From NCBI GenBank assembly GCA_007128515.1, contig SKXI01000457.1, forward strand, positions 1 through 6,348: 6,348 nucleotides of DNA, given 5' to 3'. Each line of letters begins with the position of its first letter. The stretch's first letter is position 1. The notes under the pieces are model-generated. The model saw nothing but the letters and a program-made list of their open reading frames with translations, was not told the origin of the DNA and did not search any database. The stretch comes from Halococcaceae archaeon (GTDB lineage Archaea; Halobacteriota; Halobacteria; Halobacteriales; Halalkalicoccaceae). Positions 5,613 to 6,348 of the stretch are shown here, piece by piece. Both the position numbers and the translations under genes were made by a program.

Positions 5613-6089
5613 TCAGACCTCGCGCACGCCGACGATGTTCTCCTGGAGGTAGTCGTGGTGCATCGCGTTGTAGACGACCCGCACCTCGTCGCTCTTCGGG
5701 ATCGTCTGACAGCTCAGGTAGATGTTCCGATCGTCGACCTCCTCGTCGGTGAGGATCAGGTCCATGTCCATCTTCACGTCGCCCTCGTAGACGAACATGG
5801 TACAGTAGGCACACGACGCCGCTCGGCACTCGAAGGGCCACTTCTGCTCGGCGTCCTCGGCACCGTCGAGGATGTATCGGGTCCCCCGGATCTCGAACGT
5901 CCCGTAGTCCCGTTCGTCGAGGTCGGCGGCCGCGGCCTTCTCGAAGAGGTCCTCGTCCTCGATCGTCCACCCGTGTTCGGGGATCACCTGGTAGTTCAGA
6001 TACTCGATCGTGTAGAGGGGGAGCTCCTCGGGGTCCATGTCCGCCTCGGCGTCCCTGCCGACCTTGATGTTGGGGAGACTCTGGGACAT
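5613..6089 (-). CDS. Halobacterial-type 2Fe-2S ferredoxin, divergent paralogue with N-terminal extension
   Basis: This 158-residue acidic electron carrier belongs to the plant-type [2Fe-2S] ferredoxins. Cluster ligands are Cys88, Cys93, Cys96 and Cys127. The spacing C-x4-C-x2-C-x30-C equals that of Halobacterium salinarum ferredoxin (Cys63, 68, 71 and 102). The acidic insertion typical of haloarchaeal ferredoxins is recognisable (YLNYQVIPEHGWTIEDEDLF, 30-49), as are DMDLILTDEEVDD (108-120) and the C-terminal VVYNAMHHDYLQ. Differences from the classical protein are an extra N-terminal segment of about 25 residues and CRAASCAYC in place of CRAGACANC, so a paralogue with its own redox partner is likely. 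I chose ATG 6089 (MSQSLPNIKVG) over ATG 6110 because a TATA-like element is centred 27-28 bases upstream, giving a leaderless mRNA. It is a single-gene unit, convergent with the coiled-coil gene. Partner enzyme is not shown by context. Confidence 0.93.
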   Translation of the reverse strand: MSQSLPNIKVGRDAEADMDPEELPLYTIEYLNYQVIPEHGWTIEDEDLFEKAAAADLDERDYGTFEIRGTRYILDGAEDAEQKWPFECRAASCAYCTMFVYEGDVKMDMDLILTDEEVDDRNIYLSCQTIPKSDEVRVVYNAMHHDYLQENIVGVREV

Positions 6090-6112
6090 ACACCGACGAT
6101 CGTGACACATCC

Positions 6113-6120
6113 ACTTAACT
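6113..6120 (-). promoter_or_regulatory. TATA box of the ferredoxin gene
   Basis: The palindromic ACTTAACT (AGTTAAGT on the minus strand) is centred 27-28 bases before ATG 6089. This supports that start codon and predicts a leaderless transcript. It lies between the ferredoxin gene and repeat copy B. Confidence 0.55.
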
Positions 6121-6164
6121 CGCGTGCCGGAACCGATCGCGGTCCGTGGGTTTCCGACGGGCTC

Positions 6165-6264
6165 ATAGGGATCATCGTAGCCATCCGTATCTCCTCGGCG
6201 TACGTGCCACCGACGTCACTCGATTCACGTTCGAGAAAGTATGAACTTCTACGATGATCCCTAT
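6165..6264 (-). repeat. Copy B of the ~100-bp inverted-repeat element (MITE-like)
   Basis: ATAGGGATCATCGTAG (6165-6180) and CTACGATGATCCCTAT (6249-6264) are perfect 16-bp terminal inverted repeats enclosing 68 bp. Its reverse complement aligns along its whole length with copy A at 3331-3431. The inner palindrome CTCGA/TCGAG (6219-6223 and 6231-6235) corresponds to TTCGA/TCGAA in copy A, so the outer pair has changed on both sides. The element occupies the gap between a minus-strand gene end and the ferredoxin promoter. No open frame inside it is convincing, and no target-site duplication was found. Confidence 0.75.
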
Positions 6265-6347
6265 CAGTCGGGCGGAAACGCCCGGAGGCGGTGGGTGGCC
6301 GCGATTCGAACGGTGACCGGCGTTCCCCGTTCCAAGAGCTCGTCGTT
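6264..6347 (-). CDS. C-terminal end of an unrecognised minus-strand gene (truncated by window)
   Basis: Reading the minus strand from the right edge gives 27 residues, NDELLERGTPVTVRIAATHR followed by LRAFPPD, then TGA at 6266-6264. Third positions are mostly G/C and the composition is haloarchaeal, while the other minus frames and the plus strand are less protein-like. The stop codon shares its last base with the terminal repeat of copy B, so the element abuts the 3' end of this gene and may even have supplied or altered it. No family can be assigned. Confidence 0.45.
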   Translation of the reverse strand, partial: NDELLERGTPVTVRIAATHRLRAFPPD

Positions 6348-6348
6348 C

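Noticed and set aside
5029..6114. Long minus-strand open frame across the coiled-coil and ferredoxin genes
   Set aside because: It is out of frame with the ferredoxin, whose cluster motif is unmistakable in another frame, and antisense to the coiled-coil gene. Its Arg/Pro/Gly-rich composition is typical of a shadow frame.
3331..6264. CRISPR array
   Set aside because: Only two full repeat copies exist, nearly 3 kb apart and in opposite orientation, with genes between them. There are no regular short spacers and no cas genes.
6306..6330. GTTCGAATC on the minus strand, resembling a tRNA T-loop
   Set aside because: The flanking bases form at most three of five T-stem pairs, and no anticodon arm or acceptor stem could be built around it. 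The stretch reads better as the end of a minus-strand gene.

Overview
The window looks like a stretch of a halophilic archaeal (class Halobacteria) chromosome. Base composition is GC-rich, with G or C dominating third codon positions in every convincing gene. The predicted proteins are strongly acidic. Two families typical of haloarchaea are present: an amphi-Trp domain protein and a plant-type 2Fe-2S ferredoxin of the halobacterial kind. Three genes start close to 28 bases downstream of an AT-rich TATA-like element, as expected for leaderless haloarchaeal transcripts. No species can be named from the sequence alone.

Layout: (1) Positions 2-121 hold the C-terminal end of an unrecognised plus-strand gene. 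(2) Positions 122-587 are non-coding, with two hairpins, an AT-rich core promoter and three copies of the octamer AACACCTA, two of which form an inverted pair around the promoter. (3) Positions 588-3209 hold a tight two-gene operon: an unrecognised 300-residue acidic protein, then, 6 bases later, a 570-residue PQQ-dependent alcohol dehydrogenase-type beta-propeller. (4) Positions 3210-3854 hold a possible T-tract terminator, copy A of a roughly 100-bp inverted-repeat element, and remains of a frameshifted gene. (5) On the minus strand, 3855-4954, an amphi-Trp protein and a membrane-anchored SAM-dependent methyltransferase overlap by four bases. (6) Positions 5071-5562 encode a plus-strand coiled-coil protein. 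(7) Positions 5613-6089 encode a minus-strand 2Fe-2S ferredoxin, convergent with it. (8) Positions 6165-6264 are copy B of the repeat, inverted relative to copy A, followed by the 3' end of another minus-strand gene running off the window.

The most interesting unit is the two-gene quinoprotein operon. The dehydrogenase carries the Trp-Asp-Tyr-Asp motif whose second Asp marks lanthanide-dependent enzymes of the XoxF/ExaF/PedH type. It also has the classical vicinal cysteine pair, plus a second cysteine pair where bacterial enzymes have glycines beside the PQQ-stacking tryptophan. It has no visible export signal, and its only close partner is a protein I do not recognise. No PQQ biosynthesis gene, cytochrome cL or blue copper acceptor is in the window, so the electron acceptor is unknown. 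The ferredoxin is 2.4 kb away on the other strand with its own promoter and is probably unrelated.

The second notable item is the repeat pair: two copies about 73% identical (hand count) in inverted orientation, with 16-bp terminal inverted repeats and a central palindrome that is preserved by a compensatory base change.
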